The translations under genes and the position numbers were made by a program. Below the pieces are notes generated by a model. It saw only the letters and a program-made list of their open reading frames with translations, made no database searches and was not told the origin of the DNA. From Liolophura sinensis (Eukaryota; Mollusca; Polyplacophora; Chitonida; Chitonidae), in NCBI RefSeq assembly GCF_032854445.1, contig NC_088301.1, positions 27,510,402-27,574,401 on the forward strand: 64,000 bases of DNA. The letters run 5' to 3'. This document shows positions 40,401 to 44,938 of this stretch, one piece after another; the first letter of the stretch is position 1, and each line of letters opens with the position of its first letter.

Positions 40401-40481
40401 ACAAAATCCACGAGAAGCTGTCAGTCCAAAATTTCGCGTCACACACAGCGTGCTCAATAAATGATGTGCTATCGACCGCAT
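13364..40481 (-). CDS. THOP1: Thimet oligopeptidase / neurolysin-like M3 metallopeptidase, whole gene (17 coding exon positions)
   Basis: Zinc endopeptidase of family M3 that cleaves short peptides, in cytosol and possibly mitochondria. The coding exons, on the minus strand from high to low coordinate, are 40074-40481, 37486-37625, 36172-36287, 34982-35113, 33864-33901, 31209-31321, 30155-30209, 29614-29778, 28816-28977, 26981-27046, 26055-26159 or 25657-25761, 24150-24257, 23553-23626, 22019-22250, 21423-21554, 14928-15044 and 13364-13441. They total 2241 nt, exactly 747 codons with the stop, and phases match at every junction. All introns are GT-AG except one GC-AG. Residues recognised by similarity to vertebrate THOP1/NLN (about 690-700 aa) are zinc ligands H542, H546 and E571, catalytic E543, and H669, Y674 and Y681 in the cleft. 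Similarity does not separate THOP1 from NLN orthology; the symbol marks the family. The span is about 27 kb, swollen by SINEs and a 6.1-kb minisatellite. Confidence 0.95.
13693..13947 (-). mobile_element. SINE family 1, full length, in intron 16 of the THOP1-like gene
   Basis: Complete from the ATTT tail to GGAGGCCCCC, with a short internal deletion around the CCGGGCAGAGCCC region. Confidence 0.85.
14605..14913 (-). repeat. Three degenerate tandem copies of the exon 16 3' end and donor
   Basis: The motif GAGACAAACTTA (plus strand; minus-strand sense TAAGTTTGTCTC) recurs at 14605, 14705, 14818 and, at the true exon, 14914. Each copy is followed by AAAGYGCCTC and text related to the exon 16 end. 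All four keep GTAAGT on the minus strand. Reading on from the true exon meets an in-frame TGA within ten codons. Confidence 0.8.
14928..15044 (-). CDS. THOP1: THOP1-like exon 16 (codons 683-721)
   Basis: Acceptor TCTACAG|TGG, donor ACTTTG|GTAAGT. Translation [20 protein letters not shown], then [19 protein letters not shown], matches the family WSEVYSMDMF...GMDYRSCILRPGG. Three degenerate copies of its 3' part, each with a GTAAGT, follow downstream at 14605-14913. Confidence 0.95.
15255..21356. repeat. 6.1-kb minisatellite filling intron 15 of the THOP1-like gene
   Basis: Unit AATACCAAATACAGAATTAA plus a purine linker (GGAGGAAG, GGGGAAG, AAAGAAG), about 24-29 bp, with short TACAGAAGAATACC and TACAGAATAATACC variants. 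Distinct variant orders recur: TTATGGAGAAG followed by the AAAAAGGAG and TACAGAAG block at about 16586, 17744 and 20092, and a GAAGAATAACAAA block at about 16325, 17345, 18900, 19690 and 21245. It therefore has higher-order units of about 1.1-1.5 kb. Confidence 0.95.
21423..21554 (-). CDS. THOP1: THOP1-like exon 15, GHLAGGY cleft segment (codons 639-682)
   Basis: Acceptor TCTCAAG|GCT, donor TATCTG|GTGAGT. The translation includes [20 protein letters not shown] and [16 protein letters not shown]669, Y674 and Y681 correspond to the substrate-binding His600, Tyr605 and Tyr612 of mammalian THOP1, with a constant offset of 69. The intron that follows is 6.4 kb and almost wholly minisatellite. Confidence 0.96.
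21700..21790. repeat. Short tandem repeat ACACTTTGATATCG, about 6 copies
   Basis: CACTTTGATATYRRCA repeated every 16-18 bp in intron 14. Confidence 0.8.
22019..22250 (-). CDS. THOP1: THOP1-like exon 14, third zinc ligand (codons 561-638)
   Basis: Acceptor GTCACAG|T, donor GCAGAG|GTAAGA. The translation holds [19 protein letters not shown], where E571 is the third zinc ligand, then [15 protein letters not shown] and [20 protein letters not shown]. Spacing from HEFGH to this Glu equals that in vertebrate THOP1. Confidence 0.96.
23259..23410 (-). pseudogene. Decayed duplicate of the zinc-binding exon 13
   Basis: On the minus strand, AYFHEL and ARTCTGTT...AAGGCAGACTTCTGTCTCTT repeat exon 13 and its downstream intron. 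A 7-base deletion removes the GH of HEFGH and breaks the frame, and the donor GTGAG is deleted. The plus-strand stretch from 23259 parallels 23458-23630, so exon and flank were copied together in tandem. It lies in intron 13, downstream of the intact exon. Confidence 0.8.
23553..23626 (-). CDS. THOP1: THOP1-like exon 13, zinc-binding HEFGH (codons 537-561)
   Basis: Acceptor ATTCAG|GTG, donor TTCAG|GTGAGC. Translation [20 protein letters not shown], then FCLF. H542 and H546 are zinc ligands and E543 the catalytic base by correspondence with the HEXXH motif of M3 peptidases. A decayed copy of this exon lies at about 23349-23410. Confidence 0.96.
24150..24257 (-). CDS. THOP1: THOP1-like exon 12 (codons 501-536)
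   Basis: Acceptor TTTCAG|CCT, donor GATGAG|GTGAGC. The translation ([20 protein letters not shown], then FTKPTPD...LLTHDE) matches the family PGCL...DGSRQ...[11 protein letters not shown] and leads into the zinc-binding exon. Confidence 0.95.
25657..25761 (-). CDS. THOP1: THOP1-like exon 11b (alternative, codons 466-500)
   Basis: 105 nt, phase 0 at both ends, exactly the length of 11a, which lies 293 nt upstream in the transcript. Acceptor AAACAG|TAT, donor ATTCAG|GTAACC. 25 of 35 residues equal 11a; [12 protein letters not shown] is kept, but the end differs ([10 protein letters not shown]), losing the Cys. Many synonymous differences show an old duplicate with a maintained reading frame. 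Including both copies would repeat 35 residues inside the catalytic domain, so use of one or the other is inferred. Confidence 0.88.
26055..26159 (-). CDS. THOP1: THOP1-like exon 11a (alternative, codons 466-500)
   Basis: 105 nt, phase 0 at both ends. Acceptor TTTACAG|TAC, donor CTCCAG|GTACTT. The translation has [19 protein letters not shown] and ends GLQ, nearly the vertebrate THOP1/NLN sequence, including the Cys of AACFG. It joins to exon 12 (PGCL...). One of two intact tandem copies; see 11b. Confidence 0.92.
26429..26590 (-). mobile_element. SINE family 1, headless copy with 14-bp target duplication
   Basis: Flanked by perfect direct repeats GCCGAGCATAAATT at 26415-26428 and 26591-26604. 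The copy runs from the tail to CTTCCCACGTACAGCCG and lacks the tRNA-like head. It lies in intron 10. Confidence 0.88.
26981..27046 (-). CDS. THOP1: THOP1-like exon 10 (codons 444-465)
   Basis: Acceptor TGTTAG|GAG, donor AAGATG|GTATGT. Translation [16 protein letters not shown], then QQDVKM, matches the family ELLGLAF...WHEDV. 66 nt, phase 0 at both ends. It is followed by the two alternative copies of exon 11. Confidence 0.92.
27118..27283 (-). mobile_element. SINE family 1, headless copy with 12-bp target duplication
   Basis: TGCTTTATTAGA (27106-27117) and TGCTTTATAAGA (27284-27295) flank a copy ending at CTTCCCATGTACAGCC plus a few bases. No tRNA-like head. In intron 9. Confidence 0.85.
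28168..28326 (+). mobile_element. SINE family 1, headless copy
   Basis: Plus orientation: starts GGCCGTACGTGGGAAGG, ends CACCAATCAAATAAATAAAT. Flanks ATGCTCTT and ACGCTCTT may be a worn target duplication. In intron 9. Confidence 0.8.
28434..28690 (-). mobile_element. Diverged relative of SINE family 2
   Basis: Plus strand: CTTGATGTCATACTTAAACAGTTTTTCAGCCATATGA, CTCCTTGTAGCAGG, CATTATACTGACACTGGGCCAACCAGTC. Same order of blocks as family 2 but heavily diverged. In intron 9. Confidence 0.5.
28816..28977 (-). CDS. THOP1: THOP1-like exon 9 (codons 390-443)
   Basis: Acceptor CTGCAG|TGC, donor TACCAG|GTAAAA. The translation holds [20 protein letters not shown] and [19 protein letters not shown], strongly conserved in THOP1/NLN (WDMRYYMNQVEE...LKEYFPVQVVT). 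Confidence 0.95.
29614..29778 (-). CDS. THOP1: THOP1-like exon 8 (codons 335-389), GC donor
   Basis: The translation includes [20 protein letters not shown] and ends LFLEYKKDE. Acceptor CCCAG|AAA. The donor is GATGAG|GCAAGT, a GC donor with otherwise perfect consensus. It is needed because the next GT donor downstream (TTCAG|GTAAAA at about 29580) is reached only after an in-frame TGA, and because joining at the GC site gives the family sequence KDE-CEKFGF in phase 0. Confidence 0.9.
30155..30209 (-). CDS. THOP1: THOP1-like exon 7 (codons 316-334)
   Basis: Acceptor TTCCAG|A, donor ATGAG|GTAAAA. The translation [18 protein letters not shown] continues exon 6 and matches the family segment CKEENCAILKELVTLRAQ. 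It ends in phase 0. Confidence 0.92.
30295..30538 (-). mobile_element. SINE family 1 with internal deletion, in intron 6
   Basis: Tail, central domain and most of the head are present. The GAGCTGGACTTGA segment before the box-B region is missing, and the head ends before the GGAGGCCCC terminus. Confidence 0.8.
30618..30722. repeat. 34-bp tandem repeat, 3 copies
   Basis: GTCATCATCCATGTAGTG starts at 30618, 30652 and 30686, each followed by WTGAACACATTTAAC. Confidence 0.85.
30863..31201 (-). mobile_element. SINE family 2, full length, inserted at the exon 6 splice donor
   Basis: Target duplication AACTGACCTGGA (30851-30862) and AACTCACCTGGA (31202-31213); the second spans the exon 6 donor. 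The head starts GTCCGCTTCGGGAGCGG and the tail is (CACT)n. Same strand as the host gene. Confidence 0.88.
31209..31321 (-). CDS. THOP1: THOP1-like exon 6 (codons 279-316)
   Basis: The translation ([19 protein letters not shown], then [13 protein letters not shown]) matches the family block [12 protein letters not shown]...ETRRKVEEAF. Acceptor TTTCAG|AC, donor TCCAG|GTGAGTT. A SINE starts seven bases after the exon/intron border, and the 12 bases spanning the donor are its target-site duplication (second copy at 30851-30862). Confidence 0.94.
31546..31608 (-). mobile_element. SINE family 1 fragment
   Basis: Tail plus GATTGATGTTTTGCGC is joined directly to GGATGCTGGCAGACCTTCCCA; the middle is deleted. 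In intron 5. Confidence 0.7.
32612..32740. repeat. 26-bp tandem repeat, 5 copies
   Basis: CCTATCCTGGAAATYTGTC starts at 32617, 32643, 32669, 32695 and 32721, an exact 26-bp period. In intron 5. Confidence 0.88.
33228..33318. repeat. About 32-bp tandem repeat, 3 copies
   Basis: CTGGATTTTTGTTCACRGGG then CTATTGTCCRC repeated three times in intron 5. Confidence 0.8.
33864..33901 (-). CDS. THOP1: THOP1-like exon 5 (codons 266-278, 38 nt)
   Basis: A very short exon, identified because it supplies [12 protein letters not shown], the family motif GLPEDF, and restores phase 0. Acceptor TTTCAG|CT, donor AAAAG|GTAAGT. Too short for an ORF search. Confidence 0.9.
33960..34205 (-). mobile_element. Possible third tRNA-derived repeat family
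   Basis: The minus strand starts GAGCTGGCCTTGGTCTAGTG, with box-A-like TGGTCTAGTGG and box-B-like GGTATTCAAACTC. A diverged relative of its distal part (TTTCTGACCAACTTTTC...AGACTGCGCAAC) occurs at 57160-57215. Confidence 0.4.
34549..34708 (-). mobile_element. SINE family 1, headless copy with 11-bp target duplication
   Basis: Perfect direct repeats CAATATAATAT at 34538-34548 and 34709-34719 flank a copy that ends CTTCCCACTTACTGA and lacks the head. In intron 4. Confidence 0.88.
34982..35113 (-). CDS. THOP1: THOP1-like exon 4 (codons 222-266)
   Basis: The translation ([18 protein letters not shown], then [17 protein letters not shown]) carries the very conserved IDFNKNLNE block. Acceptor GCAG|GC is preceded by 21 T residues on the coding strand and then directly by the tail of a SINE. 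Donor CTAG|GTAAGG. Confidence 0.94.
35141..35381 (-). mobile_element. SINE family 2, head-truncated, abutting the exon 4 acceptor
   Basis: Tail CACTCACTTACTTATT on the minus strand is followed by C/T-rich sequence with 21 T and the exon 4 acceptor GCAG at 35114. The head stops at CTTGGCGTTCAGC; a hairpin lies next to the truncation. Confidence 0.85.
35382..35413. other. Perfect 13-bp inverted repeat with 6-nt loop
   Basis: CCATCGGTTTCAT, GCACAA, ATGAAACCGATGG. It sits between the truncated head of a family 2 SINE and a family 1 SINE in intron 3. Confidence 0.9.
35431..35678 (-). mobile_element. SINE family 1, full length, 8-bp target duplication
   Basis: ACTGCTTT at 35423-35430 and 35679-35686 flanks the copy, which runs from the ATTT tail to the complete head end GGAGGCCCC. 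In intron 3. Confidence 0.87.
36172..36287 (-). CDS. THOP1: THOP1-like exon 3 (codons 183-222)
   Basis: Acceptor TGTCAG|C, donor AATG|GTAAGT. The translation ([12 protein letters not shown], then [17 protein letters not shown]) matches the family segment SMRED...[17 protein letters not shown]. It ends in phase 1. Confidence 0.93.
36459..36712 (-). mobile_element. SINE family 1, near full length
   Basis: Complete layout ending TGAGCCTCGGACCCCCC. In intron 2. Confidence 0.83.
37008..37113. repeat. 15-bp tandem repeat, about 7 copies
   Basis: GGCTACTCAATCAWA repeated in intron 2. Confidence 0.85.
37170..37220 (+). mobile_element. SINE family 1, tRNA-like head only
   Basis: GGGGCCTCCGTGGCCCAGTT, GGTTAGCGTGC and then unrelated sequence. 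It carries a box-A-like stretch but no box B, so it is not a tRNA gene. In intron 2. Confidence 0.65.
37486..37625 (-). CDS. THOP1: THOP1-like exon 2 (codons 137-183)
   Basis: Acceptor TTTTCAG|ACC, donor ATGAG|GTGGGT. The translation contains [15 protein letters not shown] and [13 protein letters not shown], the alpha-helical N-terminal domain segment of THOP1/NLN. It ends with two bases of a codon completed in exon 3 (AG+C, Ser). Confidence 0.93.
37688..37749. repeat. 14-bp tandem repeat CTGGTTGATCAATC, 4 copies
   Basis: Directly visible; in intron 1. Confidence 0.85.
38778..39041 (-). mobile_element. SINE family 1, full length
   Basis: TTAGGATA (38770-38777) and TTAGGACA (39042-39049) are a likely target duplication. 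The copy has a complete head, box-B-like region, central domain and tail. In intron 1. Confidence 0.86.
39518..40017. mobile_element. Foldback (MITE-like) element in intron 1 of the THOP1-like gene
   Basis: Left arm about 39518-39628 (AAGACTCCAACTCCTTTTCT, ATTGGCCTGGCGTCGTTGGA) and right arm about 39901-40017 are imperfect inverted copies about 110 bp long, separated by about 270 bp. No transposase remnant is seen and a clear target duplication is not evident. It ends 57 bp from the exon 1 donor. Confidence 0.75.
40074..40481 (-). CDS. THOP1: THOP1-like exon 1 (start codon, codons 1-136)
   Basis: The ATG at 40479-40481 is the first in-frame Met: an in-frame TAG lies two codons upstream (40485-40487). 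The first 75 residues have no acidic residue until position 38, are rich in Arg/Ser, and resemble a mitochondrial presequence. A second in-frame Met at codon 76 (MTSQQQQQ...) precedes the family-like start of the mature protein ([13 protein letters not shown]), so a shorter cytosolic form of 671 aa is possible. The exon ends ATAAAA|GTAAGA, phase 0. A foldback element lies just inside intron 1. Confidence 0.88.
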
Positions 40482-41073
40482 GACCTAGCTTATATTTCCG
40501 CCAAGCACTGACTGACTCGTACCTTTTTTTCTTGGCTGACGAGTACTGTTGGTTAAATGAGTTATCACGTACACTGTGTGTAGGACAACGTTTATACCGG
40601 TAGAATGCCGAATTTCAACAAATTTAACCCACCTGCTTTTTCCAAAAGGCTCCATGAGATATTCGACAACGAAGCTATACGCGAACTGGTAATTAAGTAA
40701 TACGCCTAAGCCAAGAAATAAAAGCTTTTCATACACGGTCGTTTAACAATTTGCATTTAGTATAAGCAAATAAATAATGGGTCTACTAACGAGGAAATGT
40801 TTGACTATTTCAACCAAATGTGCATCCTGCCAGCACTTCCTAAGACCAGTATATCATAGGATATACGTAGGTCCTATATATATTGCCTTATGCTTAGGGC
40901 GTCCACAGGTCGGATCATAACCAGAGACTTCAAAAATTGTATACTGGTACTTGCTGCCGGCTGCTTCGCTTGGCGCTCATCACTGAGAGAGCAAGGAAAC
41001 AGGAGGTATGGGCCCGGTGTCAGTATAATGTGATAGGATCAGTGTGGTGTCATGTTCGTCGATCTGGTGTCTT

Positions 41074-41078
<5 letters not shown>

Positions 41079-41162
<84 letters not shown>
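41079..41162. repeat. TA dinucleotide microsatellite, about 41 repeats
   Basis: Uninterrupted TA run upstream of the THOP1-like gene; length may be unreliable in assembly. Confidence 0.97.
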
Positions 41163-41164
<2 letters not shown>

Positions 41165-41212
41165 AACGATGTATAACCCAAGCATACTAGACTACATTTA
41201 TGATTCATTTAG

Positions 41213-41258
41213 GCCCATACGACGGCGGCCAGCATTATGGTGGAAGGAAACCGACCTC
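41213..41258 (-). mobile_element. SINE family 1 central fragment
   Basis: Only CATACGACGGCGGCCAGCAT and TATGGTGGAAGGAAACC remain, beside the TA microsatellite. Confidence 0.6.
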
Positions 41259-41554
41259 GGGAAATCTTCGCCAGCTACAATGTGAAAATATACCGACGAA
41301 CGAGCGCACGGGCACTCAATTAAAGTTGATTAATTCTAAAGCTTCTAACTGTCACGAAGATTCGAGACAAATATGATGAAGATCTGTCCATTAGTTTTGA
41401 AAAATAGCTCTGGTCGTCCCGACAAGGCCACAATCGCGACAAGGTCATGGTGGCGACAAGTTCATGGAGACGAGAACGTCATGCATGGTGGGCGTCACAC
41501 AGAATAAATGCAATCATATTGAGGTGCATCCGTAATACAATAACTCTGGAGCCT

Positions 41555-41555
<1 letters not shown>

Positions 41556-41594
<39 letters not shown>
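41556..41594. repeat. CA dinucleotide microsatellite
   Basis: CACACA run of about 17 repeats with one CAAACA interruption. Confidence 0.95.
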
Positions 41595-41595
<1 letters not shown>

Positions 41596-42432
41596 ATAGC
41601 AATAGGTGCTAATAAGAGATACAAAACACATGCCTCTATGAAGTGATTTTTTCTTCAAATTTGGAATAACTTTCTTCATTTCCCTTAAAACAATAGGTAT
41701 ACTCTTTGTTTTACATTATACCTTTTCGTGTATGCTTTAAGGCGGCCATTCATGTATAGGTTTGTACAGATAATTGGGAACTCTGCATATACGTATAGTT
41801 TCACTTATTTCACGAGGGTGCATGGTGTCTGCATAGACAGTCCAATAAAGAGCCGTGATATAGATGTATTGCCTTGCTGAACATTCCTAACAACGACACC
41901 AAACATCACACTCTGTAATGGCCGACTGGCATCGACCATATATAGCCTTAATGGCCAGAAGGAACCCATTTCTTGTATGGCAGAACGACTAGCAAGTATA
42001 CGATATTGGAGAAGGGCCATCACATTTTTCTCCTGTCACGATGGCATGAGGATGGAACGTTTTCGTGCACTCAAAAATATAAATAATAATCTTTTTATTT
42101 GAACAGAAAGTCTGTTGTCTGAGGGATGCTAGAACGTATCCTTTTATTGTAATAACTTGTCATACTTAGCGCAGAATTATAACAAAAATGTGCGTGCTAT
42201 AAGGGAATAATCTACAGCAAAAACAGAACTCAGTTTAGGATCATGAACTCAGACAACACATTTTCTGATAAATTCAATAGCTTATCATTGCTCTGGAAAT
42301 GATGTTTCTTTAAACTAACTTTGAAGTCTCGGTTAAATAACATTTTCCGTTGTGGTTCAAGCCGATAAAGTTTAAGGTATAAACAAGGAAGAAGCATTAC
42401 CGCCCGGAGTGAGAAAATAGCAATACTTGTAT

Positions 42433-42480
42433 TGGTAAGTACGGCGTAAAGCACCTGTGAAAATTATAAATAAATAAATA
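42433..42480 (+). mobile_element. SINE family 1 tail fragment
   Basis: TAAGTACGGCGTAAAGCACC followed by an AAATAAATAAAT tail; the remainder is absent. Confidence 0.55.
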
Positions 42481-42755
42481 GTTATATCGGATATCACATA
42501 GATCCATGATCAACAGATCGATAACTCATGCATGATCAGTTTCGATCACTAAGAATATTACCATACATGCTTGCATTTTTCACAGGGATTGATGAACAAA
42601 ATCACGCCTTTACTTCAAATGGATATTATCAAACTTATATAATTGAGGGTTATATCACCGGTTCAGTATGCATTTCTCCATTTGATATACTCAAGGAAAT
42701 ATAGTACTGATGTCAGATATATTTTCCTAAATTGTACAAGAAACCAATGATGTCA

Positions 42756-43023
42756 GGTGGCTCAGTTGGTTAGCGCGCTAGCGCAGCGTTATGACCCAGG
42801 AGCCTCTCACCAATGCGGGGTCGCTGTGAGTTTAAGTCCAGCTCATGCTGGCTTCCTCTCCGGCCGTAAGTGGGAAAGTCTGTCAGCAACCTGCGGATGG
42901 TTGTGGGTTTCCGCCGGACTCTGCCCGGATTCCACTCACCATAATGCTGGCCGCCGTCATATAAGTGAAATATTCTTGGGTACGGCGTAAAACACCAGTC
43001 AAATAAATAAATAAATAAATAAA
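42756..43023 (+). mobile_element. SINE family 1, full length
   Basis: Plus orientation: TGGCTCAGTTGGTTAGCGCG (box-A-like), GTCGCTGTGAGTTTAAGTCC (box-B-like), central domain and an AAATAAA tail. Confidence 0.87.
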
Positions 43024-43479
43024 ATGTTATAAGGCAACAGTATACATATAGAAAGTACTGTTTCAGTCACAAAGAACAGGAATCCAAGGTTTATAACTGC
43101 ATCTGAGGATAGGTATAGGCCTAGTGTTTTCCATTGCATGATCTGGCCGAAACTACAGTTTCGTGGGACTACTCTCTTGTGATCGGGTAGCAATTCGTTT
43201 ATGAGTTTGAATTCCTTCTAGCCTTTTGTGACCAGCAGTTCCATACACTATATTGTGATATAAATAATAGTTTCAGGCGAGAGACAAAGTGAATAGGGAT
43301 AAAATGTATCAACACAGAAAACAGACAACAGCCTGGACCTCGACTGAGTTCTAATGGCGAGAAGCCATGCGTGTTATGATGCACTCTCACTACGATCAAG
43401 TTCCGTTTGATTCACTTCAAGGGAATGCATGGACATATGTTAATAATAAGAATGCGTTGAATATGCGTATAAATTAAGG

Positions 43480-43603
43480 CAGCGTAATGACCCAGGAGTC
43501 TCTCACCAATGCGGTCGTTGTGAGTTCAAGCCGCCGTCGTACAAGTGAAATATTCTTGAGTACGGCGTAAAACACCAATGAAATAAATAAATAAATAAAT
43601 AAA
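43480..43603 (+). mobile_element. SINE family 1, internally deleted copy with 12-bp target duplication
   Basis: Perfect TATAAATTAAGG at 43468-43479 and 43604-43615. The head segment CAGCGTAATGACCCAGGAG through GTGAGTTCAAG is fused to CCGCCGTCGTACAAGTG and the tail; about 130 bp of the middle is missing. Confidence 0.85.
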
Positions 43604-43798
43604 TATAAATTAAGGAAAAGTGTATCTGGTAATTGCAGGAGAATTATGGGCCGAATTCACTGACCAGTAGGATAAGAAATACTTGAATACACCATAATCA
43701 CGGCTGCTGAGCTGTGATTTAGGTGGAGGCATTCATTTTAAGAAGGGTTTGTCTGAAAGCAGGTGTTCTGGGTACATTCTTTTCAGGGGTAGTCTGCT

Positions 43799-44938
43799 TT
43801 ACGGTTTGAAAGCCACCAGTTTTAAAGCACGTTTCCTGGGACGCATACTATTGACGGTTTTAAACGAGCCGTCTCTCTGCTCAGTCGGAATCACTCCGTA
43901 TCGCTTGTAGATATCCTGTCGAGCGTTGCCGACGTCAGACATATTGTTCAGGTGTTGTTTTAACACAGTCCACCCCGAGGGCACCGCCACTGGCGTATTT
44001 TCGGAGACGCTGGTGCTCTATGTACCACCGATCACCCTCCAGCCGTGTGCTGCAGCTTCTTTCAGTTTAATCGCCTTTTCTTCCCGCTGTTTTAGGGTTA
44101 AAACATTGGCCCCTATTGTTTAAACTCTGTGTGACTCCGAACTTGACTTTTAATACTGGGCACGGCCATGCGTCTGATATTGGTCCATTTCGTGGGTTTC
44201 GCGTTTGCTTTCGCTTATCACTTTTCCCGTAGAGATCGTCTACAACTGCTTTAAAGTCTCCACTGGAATTAAACCGTACCAGAGGTTGTGGAGGGACTTG
44301 CACACGCGTCGTGATGACTTCTTTTTGCTTTCAGCATTCTTGCCTGTTAGTTTTGGCAACTCGCTCGACGGAGCGCCTGACGCGCGTTTGTCTTCACTGC
44401 GGAGGACTTCGGTCGCGAATCTGTGGATCCTTTGGAACCTTTCTTGCCCAAGGGACCTTCAGGTTCCATGGCAGGCAGAGTTCCATGATCGGCATCTTTG
44501 CGTTCAGGAACCTCCTGCTCGTTGCCTTCGGTCAAGTTTACGAGATCTTCCCAGAACACTTCAGATCCTAGCCTCTCTTTGTAGTTGCCATCCGTGGTGG
44601 ACCGGTCTGACCGTCATCTTAACCCCTGTACTATCATGGTAGATTTCTGGATAATACGAACTGCTCACACTCGTCACTCTCATTCTTGGCTCTGGTTTTC
44701 CAAGGGCAACAACTCGCATGTGGTGCAAGAGTTGGTTGGCACTGGAAATCCTTTTTGGATTTACCGCAAACTCTTCGTACACTGGATCAGTATTTGCTTG
44801 ATAGGAAGGACTGGTTACGCCGCCTTCAGTTTTGTCGCCATGATTTGGTATTGCGGATAGGCTGCCCACGTTCGACATAGAATGATCAAGGGGATAAGCG
44901 TCACTCTCATTCACTTTGTGACTCTCTTTATTTTCCAT
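43799..44938 (-). pseudogene. Degraded protein-coding segment of unknown identity
   Basis: Four protein-like reading segments follow each other on the minus strand in different frames: 44938 to about 44600 (from MENKESHKVNES), about 44610 to 44350 (GNYKERLGSEVFWEDLVNL), about 44320 to 44100 (PLVRFNSSGDFKAVVDDLYG), and about 44110 to 43799 (LTLKQREEKAIKLKEAAAHG ... VNSMRPRKRALKLVAFKP, TAA at 43799-43801). The last has an in-frame TAG just after GWRVIGGT. The whole would be roughly 380 codons without introns. I see no poly(A) remnant. I do not recognise the family. It is higher in GC and codon-like compared with its flanks. Indel errors in the assembly are an alternative to pseudogene decay. 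Confidence 0.45.

Larger units (their letters stand above)
40482..42432. other. 5' flank of the THOP1-like gene, promoter not resolved
   Basis: Contains the TA and CA microsatellites and a SINE fragment. No TATA box at a usable distance from the start codon was recognised, and upstream non-coding exons cannot be excluded. Confidence 0.4.

Noticed and set aside
42756-42850. tRNA gene candidate with box A and box B-like motifs
   Set aside because: It continues into the SINE body and A-rich tail, so it is a SINE head.
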